Assembly: GCF_009617595.1 (NCBI RefSeq)
Contig: NZ_WIXK01000001.1
Span: 434,001-498,000, forward strand
DNA: 64,000 nt
DNA from: Tritonibacter aquimaris
GTDB lineage: Bacteria; Pseudomonadota; Alphaproteobacteria; Rhodobacterales; Rhodobacteraceae
Reading direction: 5' to 3'
The notes under the pieces were generated by a model. The model worked only from the letters and a program-made list of their open reading frames with translations, did no database searches and had not been told where the DNA came from. Position numbers and translations under genes: made by a program. Shown here one piece after another: positions 55,469 through 64,000 of this stretch. Within the stretch, counting starts at the first letter, position 1. Each line of letters starts with the position of its first letter.

Positions 55469-55990
55469 TTACAACGCGCGCAGGTTCTCGCGGAAATGGC
55501 GCATATTGCGCTGATAGCCCAAGGCGCTCTGGTGTAGTTTTTCCTCGGCTGCAGCATCCAGCGTGCGGATGATTTTGCCGGGAGCCCCCATGACCAGAGA
55601 ATTGTCTGGGATTTCCTTACCTTCGGTGATCAGCGCCCCTGCCCCAATCAGGCAGTTGCGGCCGATCTTTGCGCCATTCAGCACAGTTGCCCCCATGCCA
55701 ATCAGGGAGTTTTCGCCAATGGTGCAGCCATGCAGCATCGCCTTATGGCCAATGGTGCAGTTTTTACCGATGGTCAGCGGAAAACCCGCATCCACATGCA
55801 TCACCACGTTTTCCTGCACATTGGATCCGGCACCGACGCGGATTTCCTCATGGTCGGCACGAATGGTGGAGCAAAACCAGACCGAAGCGCCCTCTTCGAT
55901 CACCACCTGCCCGATCAGGTTGGCATCGGGTGCAATCCAGCTGTCCTGTGCAATTGTAGGCTCAAACTCACCAAGCGCGTAGATCGTCAT
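55469..55990 (-). CDS. gamma-carbonic-anhydrase-like hexapeptide-repeat protein (YrdA/PaaY family)
   Basis: A 173-residue left-handed beta-helix protein with many hexapeptide repeats ([21 protein letters not shown] at the start, [23 protein letters not shown] mid-chain). Metal-ligand histidines are seen in RADHEE-type context and in the GHKAMLHG segment. The family includes gamma carbonic anhydrases and PaaY-like thioesterases; activity is untested here. It overlaps the gmk stop by 4 bases and is thus coupled with it. Confidence 0.85.
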   Translation of the reverse strand: MTIYALGEFEPTIAQDSWIAPDANLIGQVVIEEGASVWFCSTIRADHEEIRVGAGSNVQENVVMHVDAGFPLTIGKNCTIGHKAMLHGCTIGENSLIGMGATVLNGAKIGRNCLIGAGALITEGKEIPDNSLVMGAPGKIIRTLDAAAEEKLHQSALGYQRNMRHFRENLRAL

Positions 55991-56628
55991 GACATTTCCT
56001 CAAACTCGCTTTGCAGCGCGCGCACATGATCGAGCAGCTGTGGCTGTTGAATGCGGCGCAGGCGGGTGGCCGTAATGATGGTTTTCAGCGCGGCCTCGGT
56101 GGCATCGAGATCATCGTTGACCAGAACATGGTCGTAAGATCCCCAATGGCTGATTTCATCCCAGCTTTTCTGCATCCGGCGTTTGATGGTTTCCGCATCA
56201 TCTTGACCACGGCTTTCCAGACGGCGGCGCAGCTCAGTGATTGAGGGCGGCAACAGGAAGATCGATAGCGTGTGCTGACCAAGGTCAGAATTGCGGATCT
56301 GCTGCGCACCCTGCCAGTCGATATCAAACAAGACGTCCTGTCCGGTATCAATTGCGTTTTTCACCGGGCCCTTGGGAGAGCCGTAGAAATTACCAAAGAC
56401 AAACGCGTGCTCCAGCATATCGCCATTGGCAACAGCGCTTTTGAAATTATCAACGGTGGAGAAATGATAATCCTGACCATCCTCTTCGCCGGGGCGCGGC
56501 TGGCGGGTGGTGGCAGACACCGAAAACCGAATGCTGTCATCCCAGGCCCGCAGCCGTTTGGCCAGGGTCGATTTACCCGCACCCGAAGGTGAGCTTAGAA
56601 TGATCAAAAGGCCGCGACGATCGTCCAT
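55987..56628 (-). CDS. gmk: guanylate kinase
   Basis: A 213-residue GMP kinase. The P-loop is [15 protein letters not shown], followed by [21 protein letters not shown] (GMP binding), then [15 protein letters not shown] and [14 protein letters not shown]. Normal length. It catalyses GMP to GDP. Located between yicC and the hexapeptide-repeat gene on one strand, with 24 bases to yicC. Confidence 0.97.
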   Translation of the reverse strand: MDDRRGLLIILSSPSGAGKSTLAKRLRAWDDSIRFSVSATTRQPRPGEEDGQDYHFSTVDNFKSAVANGDMLEHAFVFGNFYGSPKGPVKNAIDTGQDVLFDIDWQGAQQIRNSDLGQHTLSIFLLPPSITELRRRLESRGQDDAETIKRRMQKSWDEISHWGSYDHVLVNDDLDATEAALKTIITATRLRRIQQPQLLDHVRALQSEFEEMS

Positions 56629-56652
56629 GGCAGCTGCTCCTTATCTTTAGTG

Positions 56653-57549
56653 TTATTCGATGTTCTGGACCTGCTCGCGCATTTGGTCAATCACCGCTTT
56701 CATTTCTAGCCCCACCGCGGTCAGTTCACTGTGCTGCGCCTTGGAGCAGAGCGTGTTTGCCTCGCGGTTAAATTCCTGCATCAGGAAATCAAGTCTGCGC
56801 CCTACGGCACCACCACCAGCAATCAAATCACGAGCGGCCGTAATATGGGCATGCAGCCGGTCGATTTCTTCGGTGACATCCGCCTTAACTGACAAAAGCG
56901 CCAACTCCTGCGCCACGCGGTCTTGATCAAGCCCGTCAACATTTTCCACCACGCGGGCGAGATTGGCGCGCAAGGTCTCTTTGGCGGCGGCTTTGCGATC
57001 ATCGGCGCAGGCAATGGCGCGGGCGCGCAGATCCGACATCTGTTTGAGTTGGCCCAGTAGAATTTCTTCAAGCGCGCTGCCCTCTTGGTCACGCATTTGA
57101 ACGAATTCTGCCAAAAGGGTTTCGAAATCCTTTTTAAGCGCGGCCACGATCGGGGCTGGATCCGTTTCGCTTTGATCCTGTTCCAGAATGCCACGGATCG
57201 ACAACAGATCCGCCACGCTGGATTGCGAAAGTGTCACCCCGGCGGCCTCTGCTGCGCTTTGGGCTTGGCCCATTGCCGAAAGGATAGATCCCAGCGCCTG
57301 CGGGTTCAGGCGGTAGCTTTGACCATCCTCATCTTCGCGGCTGATCCGCAACGAGAAGGAGATATTCCCACGGGCCAAGGACTTACTCAAGGTAGAACGC
57401 AGGTGTTGTTCCAGCCCTTCGAGCCAGTCGGGTATACGCAAGCGTAGGTCTAATCCTTTTGCGTTCACAGAGCGGATTTCCCAGCTCCAGGCGTGGGATT
57501 GGGCGCTGCCCTGTGAGGAAGCGAACCCGGTCATGGAGCGAATGGTCAT
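56653..57549 (-). CDS. YicC-family endoribonuclease-like protein
   Basis: A 298-residue YicC protein. It begins RSMTGFASSQG, then EIRSVNAKGLDLRLRIPDWL, and ends FLMQEFNREANTLCSKAQHSELT followed by VIDQMREQVQNIE, the family signatures. YicC proteins are stress-induced and some are endoribonucleases acting on small RNAs. Adjacent to gmk, as in many proteobacteria. Divergent from the PAS-domain gene. Confidence 0.95.
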   Translation of the reverse strand: MTIRSMTGFASSQGSAQSHAWSWEIRSVNAKGLDLRLRIPDWLEGLEQHLRSTLSKSLARGNISFSLRISREDEDGQSYRLNPQALGSILSAMGQAQSAAEAAGVTLSQSSVADLLSIRGILEQDQSETDPAPIVAALKKDFETLLAEFVQMRDQEGSALEEILLGQLKQMSDLRARAIACADDRKAAAKETLRANLARVVENVDGLDQDRVAQELALLSVKADVTEEIDRLHAHITAARDLIAGGGAVGRRLDFLMQEFNREANTLCSKAQHSELTAVGLEMKAVIDQMREQVQNIE

Positions 57550-57645
57550 AAGAGAACTCCGTCATAAAACAAAGGAATAGCCCAGTCTTACCTGCTGCTA
57601 AGGGCGTAGGACAAGAGCACAAGAATATGCGACTATACGAAAGCG

Positions 57646-57660
57646 TTAACCATTGCTTAA
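57646..57660. promoter_or_regulatory. CtrA-type site TTAA-N7-TTAA before the PAS-domain gene
   Basis: TTAACCATTGCTTAA matches the full CtrA consensus exactly. It is in the yicC/PAS-gene divergent region, about 130 bases before the PAS-gene start. Confidence 0.5.
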
Positions 57661-57695
57661 AGAAGTCGTCCAAAATTGATTCATATTATGGCATG

Positions 57696-57710
57696 TTAAC
57701 TTCAAGGTAA
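57696..57710. promoter_or_regulatory. second CtrA-like site, TTAA-N7-GTAA
   Basis: TTAACTTCAAGGTAA matches the CtrA pattern in seven of eight key bases. It starts 50 bases after the first site. Confidence 0.4.
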
Positions 57711-57791
57711 CCAAAAGAGGACTAAGCCAGAGTACACGATGGGGTGTCATCTTGGCGGATAGTCCAAAGCGGATGCATAAGGATAACGACA

Positions 57792-58649
57792 ATGTTTTTT
57801 GGCGGTCGCAAAGGATCTAAACAAGGGTCGGAGCAGGACAAAGTGGTATCCATTGGGCGTTTTCGCAACAAGGTATCAGTGTCTCCTATGCGTCAGGCCG
57901 AAGCTTATTGGCAGGCGCTGCGTCAGGGCGATGATGTGCCGAACCGGTCGCAGGTTGATCCGCGCGGGCTGGAAAACATCCTGAGCCAGACCTTTATTGT
58001 TGAACGGATTGCACCGGGTATTGCGCGGTTCCGTCTGGCCGGTCAAAAGGTCAATGAGATGGCCGGAATGGAAGTGCGTGGCATGCCGCTGAGCGCGTTT
58101 TTCACACCGGATGCGCGCAAACAGCTTGGCGCCGCGATGGAGCATATGTTTGAAACGCCCGCCATCGTAGAGCTGAGCCTGCTGACCGAAAGCACCCGCA
58201 GCCATGGCCCGCGTGAAGCACATATTCTGCTGCTGCCACTGCGCAGCGATCTTGGCGATATCAGCCGCGCCTTGGGTGTATTTGTCTCAGAAGGTAACCC
58301 AAACGGCCTGTCGCAGCGGTTCTCGATCGAAGATATCGATATGCGTACCATTGCAGCGGCTCCGCTGGCTTCGGCAACCTCAGATGCGGCGAAAGACACC
58401 AAAGACGTCGAAAAAGCGGCTGAGAAAAATACCGTGAACCCCGGTTTTGCCGAAACTCAGACGCGGTTCAAAGCTGAGCCCAGCATTATGGACGAAGCCC
58501 GTGAGCTGCTGAAACGCCGTAAACTGAATGAGGCTGCGCGTCAGGACACTGAAAGTAAACAGGGTGAAACCAGCCAAGACGAGGCTAATCCGGTTCAGCC
58601 CAAAGCGGCCCGTGGGACGCATCTGCGTCTGGTGTCCAGCCGGGATTAA
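57792..58649 (+). CDS. PAS-domain protein (PF07310-like) of alphaproteobacteria
   Basis: A 285-residue protein. The first 165 residues form a PAS-5-like domain: RQAEAYWQALRQGDDVPNRSQ and RFRLAGQKVNEMAGMEVRGMPLSAFF are typical of this alphaproteobacteria-restricted family. The rest is low in complexity, charged and probably disordered, ending THLRLVSSRD. No output domain is present, so it may sense or scaffold. AGGATAACG precedes the start. Two CtrA-type sites upstream suggest cell-cycle or motility control. Confidence 0.82.
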   Translation: MFFGGRKGSKQGSEQDKVVSIGRFRNKVSVSPMRQAEAYWQALRQGDDVPNRSQVDPRGLENILSQTFIVERIAPGIARFRLAGQKVNEMAGMEVRGMPLSAFFTPDARKQLGAAMEHMFETPAIVELSLLTESTRSHGPREAHILLLPLRSDLGDISRALGVFVSEGNPNGLSQRFSIEDIDMRTIAAAPLASATSDAAKDTKDVEKAAEKNTVNPGFAETQTRFKAEPSIMDEARELLKRRKLNEAARQDTESKQGETSQDEANPVQPKAARGTHLRLVSSRD

Positions 58650-58782
58650 CCTCCCCGATAGTGAAAATTTATCCTGCTTTTAGAATGAATTGGTCGTCAT
58701 CCTGAAAGCAACAGCGCCTCGTGACAGAATGTCCGGGGCGTTTCCCATTTTGGCAGGTGTAACCCTGCCTCGTTGCGACCCA

Positions 58783-58813
58783 TAAAAAAAGGCGCGCTTG
58801 CGCACGCCTTTTT
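58783..58813. terminator. bidirectional terminator between the PAS gene and the DAHP synthase
   Basis: An A-run, GGCGCGC, a TTGC loop and GCACGCC with a T-run form a stem (one mismatch) usable in both directions, 20 bases beyond the DAHP synthase stop. Confidence 0.75.
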
Positions 58814-58833
58814 CAAAGTGTTTTGAGGGCAGT

Positions 58834-60204
58834 TTAAACTGCTACATCCTGAGCTGTGTCAGCGCGCTGTTTGACCAGCTCTTCTGCCACGAGGAAGGCC
58901 AGTTCCAATGATTGGCTGGCATTGAGGCGCGGGTCACAGGCTGTGTGATAGCGTGCTGACAGATCTTCTTCGGTCACCGCGTGAACACCGCCGGTGCATT
59001 CGGTGACATCCTGACCGGTCATTTCAAAATGAACGCCGCCTGGAATGGTGCCTTCGGCCTTGTGCACGCCGAAGAAGTCACGCACTTCGCCCAGAACCCG
59101 TTCAAACGGGCGGGTTTTATAACCGGTTGCCGATTTGATGGTGTTGCCATGCATCGGATCACAGACCCAGGTGACATTTGCACCCTCTTCCTGAACCGCT
59201 TTGATCAGGCGCGGCAGGTGATCACCTACATTGCCTGCGCCAAAGCGCGCGATCAATGTCAGGCGGCCTTCTTCGTTTTCGGGGTTTAGCTTCTGCATCA
59301 GCACTTTCAGATCTTCAGCGCTGGTGGATGGGCCACATTTCAGGCCAATCGGGTTCAACACCCCACGGCAGAATTCAACATGGGCGCCATCAGGCTGGCG
59401 GGTGCGATCGCCGATCCAGATCATATGGCCAGACCCTGCAAGCCATTTGCCCGAGGTCGAATCAAGACGGGTTAACGCCTCTTCGTATTCCAGCAGCAGG
59501 CTTTCGTGGCTGGTGTAGAATTCTACAGATTGCAGCTGGTGCGAAACATCATTGTTGATGCCTGCGGCCTTCATGAAATCAAGCGTATCGGTCAGGCGGC
59601 TGGCCATTGCGCGGTAGGTTTCGGCTTTTTCGGTCTCGGTAAAGCCAAGCGTCCAGGCGTGAACCTGGTTGAGATCCGCGTAACCACCGGTGGAAAAGGC
59701 GCGCAGCAGGTTCAGCGTTGCCGCCGCCTGGGTGTAGGCCTGCAGCATCTTTTGCGGGTTGGGGATGCGCGAGTCAGAGGTAAAAGCCAGCTCGTTGATG
59801 ATGTCGCCGCGGTAGCTGGGCAGTTCCACGCCATCTACGGTTTCGGTTGGTGCCGAGCGCGGTTTGGCGAATTGGCCTGCCATACGGCCCACTTTGACCA
59901 CGGGTACTTTGGCGGCATAGGTCAAAACCAGCGCCATTTGTAGCATGACCTTAAATGTGTCGCGAATGGCATCGGCGCTGAATTGATCAAAGCTCTCGGC
60001 GCAGTCGCCGCCTTGCAGCAAAAACGCCTCACCCCGGCCAGCGGCACCTAGGTGTTGTTTCAGACGGCGCGCTTCGCCTGCAAACACCAGCGGAGGGTAT
60101 TTGCCGAGCTGCGTTTCCACCGCATTCAGAGCGTTTTGGTCTGTATAGTCCGGCATCTGTACCCGGGGCTTATTGCGCCAGGTGGTTTTTTGCCACTCAC
60201 TCAT
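58834..60204 (-). CDS. class II 3-deoxy-7-phosphoheptulonate synthase
   Basis: A 456-residue plant-type (class II) DAHP synthase. Signatures are [66 protein letters not shown] and [11 protein letters not shown], which include the metal cysteine and active-site arginines. It condenses phosphoenolpyruvate with erythrose 4-phosphate, step one of the shikimate pathway; aroQ of the same pathway lies at 17 kb. The start after GGAGACC is chosen; an ATG 9 codons upstream lacks it. Confidence 0.95.
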   Translation of the reverse strand: MSEWQKTTWRNKPRVQMPDYTDQNALNAVETQLGKYPPLVFAGEARRLKQHLGAAGRGEAFLLQGGDCAESFDQFSADAIRDTFKVMLQMALVLTYAAKVPVVKVGRMAGQFAKPRSAPTETVDGVELPSYRGDIINELAFTSDSRIPNPQKMLQAYTQAAATLNLLRAFSTGGYADLNQVHAWTLGFTETEKAETYRAMASRLTDTLDFMKAAGINNDVSHQLQSVEFYTSHESLLLEYEEALTRLDSTSGKWLAGSGHMIWIGDRTRQPDGAHVEFCRGVLNPIGLKCGPSTSAEDLKVLMQKLNPENEEGRLTLIARFGAGNVGDHLPRLIKAVQEEGANVTWVCDPMHGNTIKSATGYKTRPFERVLGEVRDFFGVHKAEGTIPGGVHFEMTGQDVTECTGGVHAVTEEDLSARYHTACDPRLNASQSLELAFLVAEELVKQRADTAQDVAV

Positions 60205-60389
60205 CGGTTGGTCTCCGGGATCACGATCCATTATAATTGCTGGCTAGCTATACAAAAACCTACGGCTTGTGGCCAGTTCCGATTTACGAAGGCTTGACCA
60301 AATAGGCATCCTATGGGCAGGGTTAGTATCCAAGAAGTGAAATGGGCCTCACTCGCCCTTCGTACCCACATTGTCTGCAGGTGTATAAC

Positions 60390-61376
60390 ATGAACGCTCA
60401 GCCAGCGGCGCCGCCTAAGCGGTTTGTTTTTGTGTTGTTGGAAAACTTTACCTTGCTGCCGTTTGCGTCAGCTTTGGATAGTTTACGTTTAGCCAACAAA
60501 ATGAGTGGTGAAACTCTGTTTGAGTGGATCATGCTGGGCGAGAACGGCCAGGAAGTGCGCTGTTCTGCCGGTCCTTCGTTCCTGCTGGACGATGGGTTTA
60601 TCGAGCTGCGCCGCGACGACGTGGTGCTGGTTTGTGGTGGCGTGCATGTGGCCGAATCTACCACCGCCAAACTGCTGGGGTGGTTGCGGCGCGAGACCCG
60701 TAAAGGTGTATCCATCGGCGGTATTTGCACCGGGTCATATGCGTTGGCCAAAGCCGGGCTGTTGGACGGCAAACGCGCAACCATCCACTGGGAAAATATT
60801 GACGGTTTCACAGAAGAGTTCCTGGATGTGGATCTGACCAAATCGGTCTATGTGGTGGATGGTAAGCGAATCTCTGCCGCTGGTGGCACCGCATCCATTG
60901 ATCTGATGCTCAATCTGATTGCTGGCAGCCACGGTGAAGATTTGGCCAACGCGGTGGCGGATCAGATGATCTATTCCAGTATTCGCACAGAAAGCGACAG
61001 CCAACGTTTGTCAGTGCCAACCCGCATTGGCGTGCGCCATCCAAAGCTCTCGCAGGTGATCCAGAAGATGGAAATCAACATTGAAGAGCCGATCAGCCCT
61101 TCGATACTGGCGCAAGAGGTTGGCATGTCGACGCGCCAGCTGGAGCGTCTGTTCCGGCGCTACCTCAATCGTTCGCCCAAACGCTACTACATGGAGCTCA
61201 GGCTGCAAAAAGCGCGCAATCTTTTGATGCAGACCGACCTCAGCGTGATCAATGTGGCGCTTGCCTGTGGTTTTGCATCGCCGTCGCATTTCTCCAAATG
61301 CTATCGATCACATTATAACACCACGCCGTACCGGGAGCGCGGTACGCGCGGTGCCGGAGAAGAGAACACAGCCTAA
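60390..61376 (+). CDS. GlxA-type AraC-family regulator (DJ-1/PfpI + HTH)
   Basis: A 328-residue regulator. Residues 8-185 are a DJ-1/PfpI-like domain with VLLENFTLLPFASALDSLRLAN and the cysteine elbow GGICTGSYALA; residues 220-320 form an AraC-type double helix-turn-helix (LAQEVGMSTRQLERLFRRYL and INVALACGFASPSHFSK). This layout is shared by GlxA, GbdR and similar regulators of amine and betaine use. The ligand is unknown. The start used fits family length; an upstream in-frame start would add 16 residues. Convergent overlap of 4 bases with the sugar-dehydrogenase gene. Confidence 0.88.
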   Translation: MNAQPAAPPKRFVFVLLENFTLLPFASALDSLRLANKMSGETLFEWIMLGENGQEVRCSAGPSFLLDDGFIELRRDDVVLVCGGVHVAESTTAKLLGWLRRETRKGVSIGGICTGSYALAKAGLLDGKRATIHWENIDGFTEEFLDVDLTKSVYVVDGKRISAAGGTASIDLMLNLIAGSHGEDLANAVADQMIYSSIRTESDSQRLSVPTRIGVRHPKLSQVIQKMEINIEEPISPSILAQEVGMSTRQLERLFRRYLNRSPKRYYMELRLQKARNLLMQTDLSVINVALACGFASPSHFSKCYRSHYNTTPYRERGTRGAGEENTA

Positions 61377-62479
61377 TTCGCCGGGCTTATCCGAAACAGC
61401 GCCCCTTCGGATTGAGAGGCAAACCAGATGCTGCCATCGGGCGCTTCGCGAATGTCGCGGATGCGCCCGGTGCGGTCATGGCGAATTTGTTCGCGTTCTT
61501 GCATTGGGGCGCCATCAAGCCGGGCGATATAGTCAAATTTCAAAGACCCAACAAAGAAATCACCCTTCCATTCAGGCCAGAGCGTGCCGGAATAGATCAT
61601 CAAGCCCGAGGGCGCGATTGAGGGATCCCAATAAAACGCTGGCTGCTCCATCCCATCTTTGGCCTGACCTTCGCCGATTTGTGCCCCCGAATAGTGTCGC
61701 CCATAGGCGATCACCGGCCAGCCATAGTTTGCACCTTTGTGGATGCGGTTGATTTCATCACCACCACGCGCGCCATGTTCCACTGCCCAGAGCCTGCCCT
61801 GTGCATCCAGTGCAAGGCCCTGCGGATTGCGATGACCAAACGACCAGATTTCATCACGTGCGTCTGGCATATTTGCAAAAGGCGCTGATCTATGCGGGCT
61901 GCCGTCGCGATGGATCCGCAAAATGGTGCCTTGCAGGTTACGATTGTTCTGTGCGCTCGGGCGATCGCCGCGTTCGCCTGAGGTCACAAAAAGCGATCCA
62001 TCCTTGGCCTCAACAATGCGGGAGCCAAAATGGCGACCGCCTTTTGCGCCCCGCACCTGCAACAGCAGCTGGGCGCTTTCAATTGTGCTGAAATCTGCGC
62101 TCAGCTTTGCGGCAACCACTGCAGTACCTGCGCCGCCTTTTGTAGCGCGCGAAAGCGTCAGCAGGATTTCGCGCTGCGTGGCAAAATCGCGGGGCACCAA
62201 GATATCCAGCAGCCCGCCCTGCCCGACCTCGGCCACTTTGGGCACGCCCTTGATTTTGGAAAGCTTCTGATCCTTCAGGTGATACAGGCGACCGCCCCGG
62301 TCAGTGATCAGCACGCTTTGATCTGGCAGAAAGTCAAACCCCCAGGGCACATCCAACCCTTCAGCCATTTTTGTCAGCTCGACCGGCCCGGCACTGGTTT
62401 GCAGCGTTTCGGCACCGGCCAAGGTCGCAAATCCTGCCAAAGCAGCAGCAAATATGGATCCGTAAACTCTGCGAAACAT
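61373..62479 (-). CDS. exported PQQ-dependent sugar dehydrogenase (soluble aldose dehydrogenase type)
   Basis: A 368-residue beta-propeller. A signal peptide (MFRRVYGSIFAAALAGFATLAGA) precedes the propeller with LDVPWGFDFLPDQSVLITDRGG, VGQGGLLDILVPRDF, RNLQGTILRIHRDG, GHRNPQGLALDAQG and WAVEHGARGGDEINRI, typical of the sGDH/YliI family. It oxidises aldoses in the periplasm with PQQ as cofactor. GGAGG precedes the chosen ATG. No PQQ synthesis gene is in the window. Confidence 0.9.
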   Translation of the reverse strand: MFRRVYGSIFAAALAGFATLAGAETLQTSAGPVELTKMAEGLDVPWGFDFLPDQSVLITDRGGRLYHLKDQKLSKIKGVPKVAEVGQGGLLDILVPRDFATQREILLTLSRATKGGAGTAVVAAKLSADFSTIESAQLLLQVRGAKGGRHFGSRIVEAKDGSLFVTSGERGDRPSAQNNRNLQGTILRIHRDGSPHRSAPFANMPDARDEIWSFGHRNPQGLALDAQGRLWAVEHGARGGDEINRIHKGANYGWPVIAYGRHYSGAQIGEGQAKDGMEQPAFYWDPSIAPSGLMIYSGTLWPEWKGDFFVGSLKFDYIARLDGAPMQEREQIRHDRTGRIRDIREAPDGSIWFASQSEGALFRISPAN

Positions 62480-62556
62480 GGCGTGCCTCCGTTGGTTTGG
62501 CATCACTATAGCCCGCCGAGAGCGCCCGGCGAGCCCGGCAAAAGATCACATATCTG

Positions 62557-64000
62557 TCAGCGCCCTTTGAACAAGCCGCCCAGAATGCCGCGCACAATGC
62601 GACGACCGGTGGTGCCTTTGAGCTCTTTGATCACCGCATCTGACATTGCTGAGGCAAAGGTATCTTTCTTGCGATAGCTGCGCGCGCTGGACCGACCAAC
62701 CCGGCTGCCTGAAAACCTGCGCGCGGCGCTGAACTCGCGCTCCATCGGTGGGGCCTCTTCGGCGACCTTTTCCGCTTTTGCGGCTTCTGCCGCGGCCGTA
62801 TCCGCGCGTGCCTTGAGGATTTCATAGGCGGATTTACGATCCACCGCCTGATTGTATTTCAACCCCAAGGCCGAAGATGACAGGATCGCCTCACGGTCGG
62901 CATCAGCAAGCGGGCCAAGTTGTGAACTTGGCGGGCGGATCAAGGTGCGCTCTACAACGCCAGGCACACCTTTTTTCTGCAAAAACGAGGTCACGGCCTC
63001 ACCCACGCCAACCTCGCGAATGGCGTCCTCGGTCGAAAACGCGGGGTTGTCGCGATAGGTTTCTGCCGCCAGTTTTAGGTTGCGACGATCCCGCGCGGTA
63101 AAGGCGCGCAGCGCGTGCTGGATACGATTGCCAAGCTGGCCAAGGATATCTTCGGGCACGTCAGCGGGCGATTGGGTGATGAAATAGACACCAACCCCTT
63201 TTGAACGGATCAGGCGTGCAACCTGTTCAACCTTATCGATCAAAACCTTAGGCGCGTCATCAAACAGCAGATGCGCCTCATCGAAAAAGAACACAAGGCG
63301 CGGTTTTTCGGGGTCGCCCACCTCAGGCAGTTCTTCGAACAGCTCGCTCAACAGCCACAAAAGAAAGGTTGAGTAGAGCCGCGGTGACGACATCAGCTGA
63401 TCGGCGGCCAAAATATTGACCATGCCGCGCCCATCGGTGGATTGGCGCATGAGATCCGAGAGCTCCAGCGCAGGTTCGCCAAAGAACGCATTGCCGCCCT
63501 GGTTTTCCAGCACCAGCAAACGGCGCTGAATGGCTCCGATTGAAGCGGTGGAAACATTGCCATAGCGCAGAGAGAGTTCCTTGCGATTTTCGCCCACCCA
63601 GACCAGCAGCGCCTGCAGGTCTTTTAGATCCAACAGTGGCAGACCGTCTTCGTCGGCCAGACGGAACGCAATGTTCAGGATCCCTTCTTGGGTTTCGCTG
63701 AGTTCAAGCAGCCGTGACAACAGCAAAGGCCCCATTTCGGCCACGGTTGTGCGCACGGGATGGCCCTGTTTTCCAAAGAGATCCCAAAATGTGACGGGTA
63801 CATTTTGATAGCCATACCCTTCAAATCCGATCTGGCGCGCGCGCGATTGAAACGCTTCGTGCAGCTTATGTTCCGCGCTGCCCGCTTTGGCGAGGCCAGA
63901 GAGGTCGCCTTTGATGTCGGTCAGAATCACAGGCACCCCACGCGCCGAGAAACTTTCAGCCAAGATTTGCAACGTTACAGTTTTACCTGTTCCTGTTGCA
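62557..64000 (-). CDS. HerA-like ATPase (DUF853), 5' end beyond the window
   Basis: At least 480 residues, open at the right edge. The first visible residues are the Walker A segment ATGTGKTVTLQ at 63970-64000. Walker B is in LVFFFDEAHLLFDD, and YFITQSPADVPEDILGQLGNRIQHALRAFT is the sensor region, all typical of DUF853/HerA-type proteins. Some are fused helicase-like ATPases whose biological role is unclear. The C-terminus has a basic, low-complexity stretch. The true start lies outside this sequence. Confidence 0.9.
   Translation of the reverse strand, partial: ATGTGKTVTLQILAESFSARGVPVILTDIKGDLSGLAKAGSAEHKLHEAFQSRARQIGFEGYGYQNVPVTFWDLFGKQGHPVRTTVAEMGPLLLSRLLELSETQEGILNIAFRLADEDGLPLLDLKDLQALLVWVGENRKELSLRYGNVSTASIGAIQRRLLVLENQGGNAFFGEPALELSDLMRQSTDGRGMVNILAADQLMSSPRLYSTFLLWLLSELFEELPEVGDPEKPRLVFFFDEAHLLFDDAPKVLIDKVEQVARLIRSKGVGVYFITQSPADVPEDILGQLGNRIQHALRAFTARDRRNLKLAAETYRDNPAFSTEDAIREVGVGEAVTSFLQKKGVPGVVERTLIRPPSSQLGPLADADREAILSSSALGLKYNQAVDRKSAYEILKARADTAAAEAAKAEKVAEEAPPMEREFSAARRFSGSRVGRSSARSYRKKDTFASAMSDAVIKELKGTTGRRIVRGILGGLFKGR

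Overview
The window is chromosomal DNA from an alphaproteobacterium of the Rhodobacterales, most likely the Roseobacter group. The evidence is the set of lineage-typical genes: ChpT (CckA-ChpT-CtrA phosphorelay), a phoR-pstSCAB-phoU-phoB locus, olsBA, CtaA, a crotonase and MetH arrangement seen in marine Rhodobacterales, CtrA-type TTAA-N7-TTAA sites, and moderately GC-rich sequence by eye. Almost all of the window is coding. No CRISPR array, insertion sequence, integrase, prophage or rRNA operon is visible.

Layout. 1-9.9 kb: tail of a membrane protein, a ThiE-like protein, trmJ, ctaA, an M32 carboxypeptidase, a small DUF protein, an AttEFGH-like ABC export system (ATPase, fused permease, secreted AttH/CrtC-like protein) and a YihY/BrkB membrane protein. 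9.9-14.8 kb: a 51-residue protein, rlmE and ppx, then a one-carbon operon (small 'virulence factor' protein, MetF-type reductase, methyltetrahydrofolate methyltransferase with an Arg/Gly tail). 14.8-18.7 kb: a serine-hydrolase/crotonase pair, then aroQ with a LuxR-type solo and a candidate non-coding transcript. 18.7-29.5 kb: rpsB-tsf, olsB-olsA, DUF3553, chpT, obg-proB-proA, a GNAT acetyltransferase, rplU-rpmA and a DUF2059 protein.

29.6-33.8 kb is the clearest sign of horizontal acquisition. It is bounded by an intact tRNA-Ser(CGA) and a decayed second copy of the 3' part of that tRNA. Between them lie a histidine kinase, a FixJ-type response regulator, an exported HbpS/GlcG-like protein and an exported ankyrin protein; no integrase remains. 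33.9-42.9 kb is a sulfur amino-acid block: mdeR divergent from mdeA-mdeB (methionine breakdown to methanethiol and 2-oxobutyrate, then oxidation of the oxoacid), followed by a cobalamin riboswitch, an unrecognised 119-residue gene and a methionine synthase split into two overlapping genes.

43-64 kb: a MerR-type regulator divergent from an MFS pump, a 740-bp gene-free region with a CtrA-type site and repeats, gcdH divergent from a LysR regulator, the complete Pho/Pst locus with a triple Pho box, a gamma-carbonic-anhydrase-like gene with gmk and yicC, a PAS-domain gene behind two CtrA-type sites, a class II DAHP synthase, a GlxA-type regulator, a PQQ-type sugar dehydrogenase and a truncated HerA-like ATPase at the right edge.

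The most interesting parts are the relic tRNA-Ser island with its two-component/HbpS/ankyrin cassette and 22-bp operator-like palindrome, the riboswitch-unknown gene-split metH arrangement, and several regulatory palindromes and CtrA-type sites not tied to an obvious gene. All family assignments come from reading motifs and recalling families; no database search was run.
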